Positions 62,604 through 64,000 of a DNA stretch of 64,000 nt are shown here, piece by piece (the stretch's first letter is position 1; each line of letters opens with the position of its first letter). This stretch comes from Hymenobacter crusticola (GTDB taxonomy: Bacteria > Bacteroidota > Bacteroidia > Cytophagales > Hymenobacteraceae), in contig NZ_MTSE01000001.1 in assembly GCF_002154225.1 (NCBI RefSeq), positions 744,001-808,000 on the forward strand, in the 5' to 3' direction. Both the position numbers and the translations under genes were made by a program. Under the pieces are notes generated by a model. That model was given only the letters and a program-made list of their open reading frames with translations, ran no database searches and was not told the DNA's origin.

Positions 62604-62760
62604 TGTGGGGTTTGGAGGAGGCAGAAAAGGCGAAATACCTTCGGGTTACTCAATGGTGTATGATTTAGCTGCCCAATGCTCTGACTTTCAACAAGGAAGA
62701 GCTTCCAATCTGGCCTGGCCTGTCTTGTCTGCTTCTTTTTATCCTTTAGCCTCCCATACC

Positions 62761-64000
62761 ATGACGACACATTTACTCGCTAGTACCGCTGACGGACGCC
62801 CGCACCTAAGCCGGCGCCTGGGGCTGCTGACCGGGCTGCTGGCGCTGGGCCTAGGTGCTCAGGCTCAGCTCACCGTAACCAGCACGAGCCCCGTACGCAA
62901 CGCCAATCAGGCCCCTAGGTCTACCAACGTGAACCTAATTTATAACCAGGCCCTGAACGCTACCACCGCCAACCAGGTACGCGTGTTCTCGCAGCAGGCG
63001 GGTGGGCGCAAGGCCGCTGCCTACTCGGCCAGCGGCAGCACGCTTACCGTGAATCCCAACGTGGACTTTAAGCCTGGGGAAACCGTGTTCGTGACGGCCC
63101 CGACCACCGTGCGCAGCAGCACGGGCGCAGCTGCCACACCCCGCGTCTTTCAGTTTACTACCCAGGCTGGCGTGGGGCCAGGTACGTTTGGCGGAGGCAC
63201 TGACTTGACGGTACTTGGCACCCCCGTGAGCGTGACGCCAGCGGATGTGGATGGAGACGGCGACCTAGACCTGCTCACGGCCAACCAAAGCAGCAATACG
63301 GTCAGTGTACGCCTCAACAACGGCCAGGGTAGCTTCAGCAATGGTCCGGACGTACCCGTGGGCAGCGCGCCCGTGAGCGTGGTGGCCGCCGACGTAGATG
63401 GGGACGGCGATTTGGATATTCTCACCGCAAACAGCACCGCCGGTTTCGTGAGCGTGCGCCTCAACAACGGCCAGGGTAGCTTCAGCAATGGCTCAAACGT
63501 GCCCGTGGGCAGCACTGGAACCGGCCGTAGCTTCAGTGTAGCTGCCGCCGATGTAAACGGGGACGGCAACCTAGATATCCTGGCGGCCAACGGGTCGGAA
63601 AGTACCGTGAGTGTTCGGCTCGGTAATGGCCAGGGCAGCTTTAGTGGAACGACGGAAGTGAGCGTCGGCAGCGGCCCGATAAGCTTGGCTGCCGCCGATG
63701 TAAACAACGATGGCAACCTAGATGTCGTCACGGCTAATCTTACCGGTAATACCGTGAGCATTCGGCTCGGCAATGGCCAGGGCAGCTTCAATGGAACGAC
63801 GGAAGTGAGCGTCGGCAGCGGCCCCGGAAAGCTAGTAGTGGCCGACGTAAACAACGATGGCAACCTGGATTTGCTCACCGCTAACGACATCAGTACGGGC
63901 ACAGTGAGTGTGCGCCTTAACTCGGGGACGAGCAGCTTTAGCGGCAGTGATATCAGCCTCGGGTCGTACACCCTTATCAGCAGCTTGGCAGTAGCCGACG
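62761..64000 (+). CDS. Secreted Ig-like/FG-GAP (VCBS) repeat protein, 3' end missing
   Basis: The frame is open from the ATG at 62761 to the end of the window (413 codons) and runs on. A signal peptide (LLTGLLALGLGAQAQ) is followed by a Big_5-type Ig-like domain (TVTSTSPVRNANQAPRSTNVNLIYNQALNATTANQVRVF, about residues 40-135), then FG-GAP/VCBS repeats, each with a calcium-type loop (ADVDGDGDLDLLTAN, ADVDGDGDLDILTAN, ADVNGDGNLDILAAN, ADVNNDGNLDVVTAN, ADVNNDGNLDLLTAN) at ~49-residue spacing. Such proteins are surface or secreted adhesive beta-propellers; in this phylum they often end in a type 9 secretion tag, which is beyond the window. Internal DNA repeats of 147 bases show recent duplication. 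Confidence 0.85.
   Translation, partial: MTTHLLASTADGRPHLSRRLGLLTGLLALGLGAQAQLTVTSTSPVRNANQAPRSTNVNLIYNQALNATTANQVRVFSQQAGGRKAAAYSASGSTLTVNPNVDFKPGETVFVTAPTTVRSSTGAAATPRVFQFTTQAGVGPGTFGGGTDLTVLGTPVSVTPADVDGDGDLDLLTANQSSNTVSVRLNNGQGSFSNGPDVPVGSAPVSVVAADVDGDGDLDILTANSTAGFVSVRLNNGQGSFSNGSNVPVGSTGTGRSFSVAAADVNGDGNLDILAANGSESTVSVRLGNGQGSFSGTTEVSVGSGPISLAAADVNNDGNLDVVTANLTGNTVSIRLGNGQGSFNGTTEVSVGSGPGKLVVADVNNDGNLDLLTANDISTGTVSVRLNSGTSSFSGSDISLGSYTLISSLAVAD

Noticed and set aside
63150..63971. A 273-residue minus-strand frame at the end of the window
   Set aside because: It is the antisense shadow of the repeated FG-GAP gene; its Pro/Ser/Thr/Leu repeats mirror the 147-base DNA repeats.

Overview
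This 64 kb window looks like chromosomal DNA from a Bacteroidota (Cytophagales) bacterium, most probably Hymenobacter or a close relative. The evidence is the gene families present (a hybrid two-component system, a SusC/TonB plug protein, GH43/GH105/GH92 glycosidases, Reg_prop sensors), promoter-like TAnnTTTG elements, no clear Shine-Dalgarno sites, GC-rich coding DNA, and a striking excess of CCTAGG/CTAG. The genus is my inference; there is no rRNA gene to confirm it.

Left part (1-24 kb) is mostly housekeeping. It holds the end of a glycerophosphodiesterase gene; a small AT-rich island with a helix-turn-helix regulator and a parS-like palindrome; a thioesterase; dciA and recF; pyruvate dehydrogenase E1-alpha; TPR proteins; ribH; a DksA/TraR-type protein; an RluB-type pseudouridine synthase with a 340-residue disordered arginine/glycine-rich extension; coaX, an outer membrane protein and lptC as an operon; a PpiD-type folding factor; recJ; lptB; and a GH3-type acyl-adenylase-like protein. 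Several short secreted or membrane proteins of unknown function lie between them, including a 37-residue one.

Middle part (24-52 kb) is a large carbohydrate-utilisation locus built around one hybrid two-component regulator gene (44.1-48.3 kb). A minus-strand arm (24-43.7 kb) has a BNR_4 propeller fused to GH16, an acyltransferase, a GH2 beta-galactosidase, a TlpA-like thioredoxin, a GH105, three GH43 (one resembling exo-beta-1,3-galactanases), a DUF2264, a GH35 and a truncated SusC. A plus-strand arm (48.5-52 kb) has a second GH105, DUF2264 and GH43. Together these suit removal of rhamnose, glucuronic acid, arabinose and galactose from a glucuronate-capped plant polysaccharide. Arabinogalactan protein is my first guess; ulvan or pectin side chains are alternatives. 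There is no intact SusC/SusD pair in the window.

Right part (52-64 kb) has a myo-inositol oxygenase gene divergent from a LacI regulator with a perfect 20-bp operator-like palindrome between them, a GH92 alpha-mannosidase, a FucP-like sugar transporter, a Reg_prop histidine kinase convergent with a LuxR-type response regulator, and the start of a secreted FG-GAP repeat protein that runs off the window.

The intergenic DNA of the accessory half carries several families of large imperfect or perfect inverted repeats. One ~102-bp element is present three times. No rRNA, tRNA, CRISPR array, transposase or integrase was seen.
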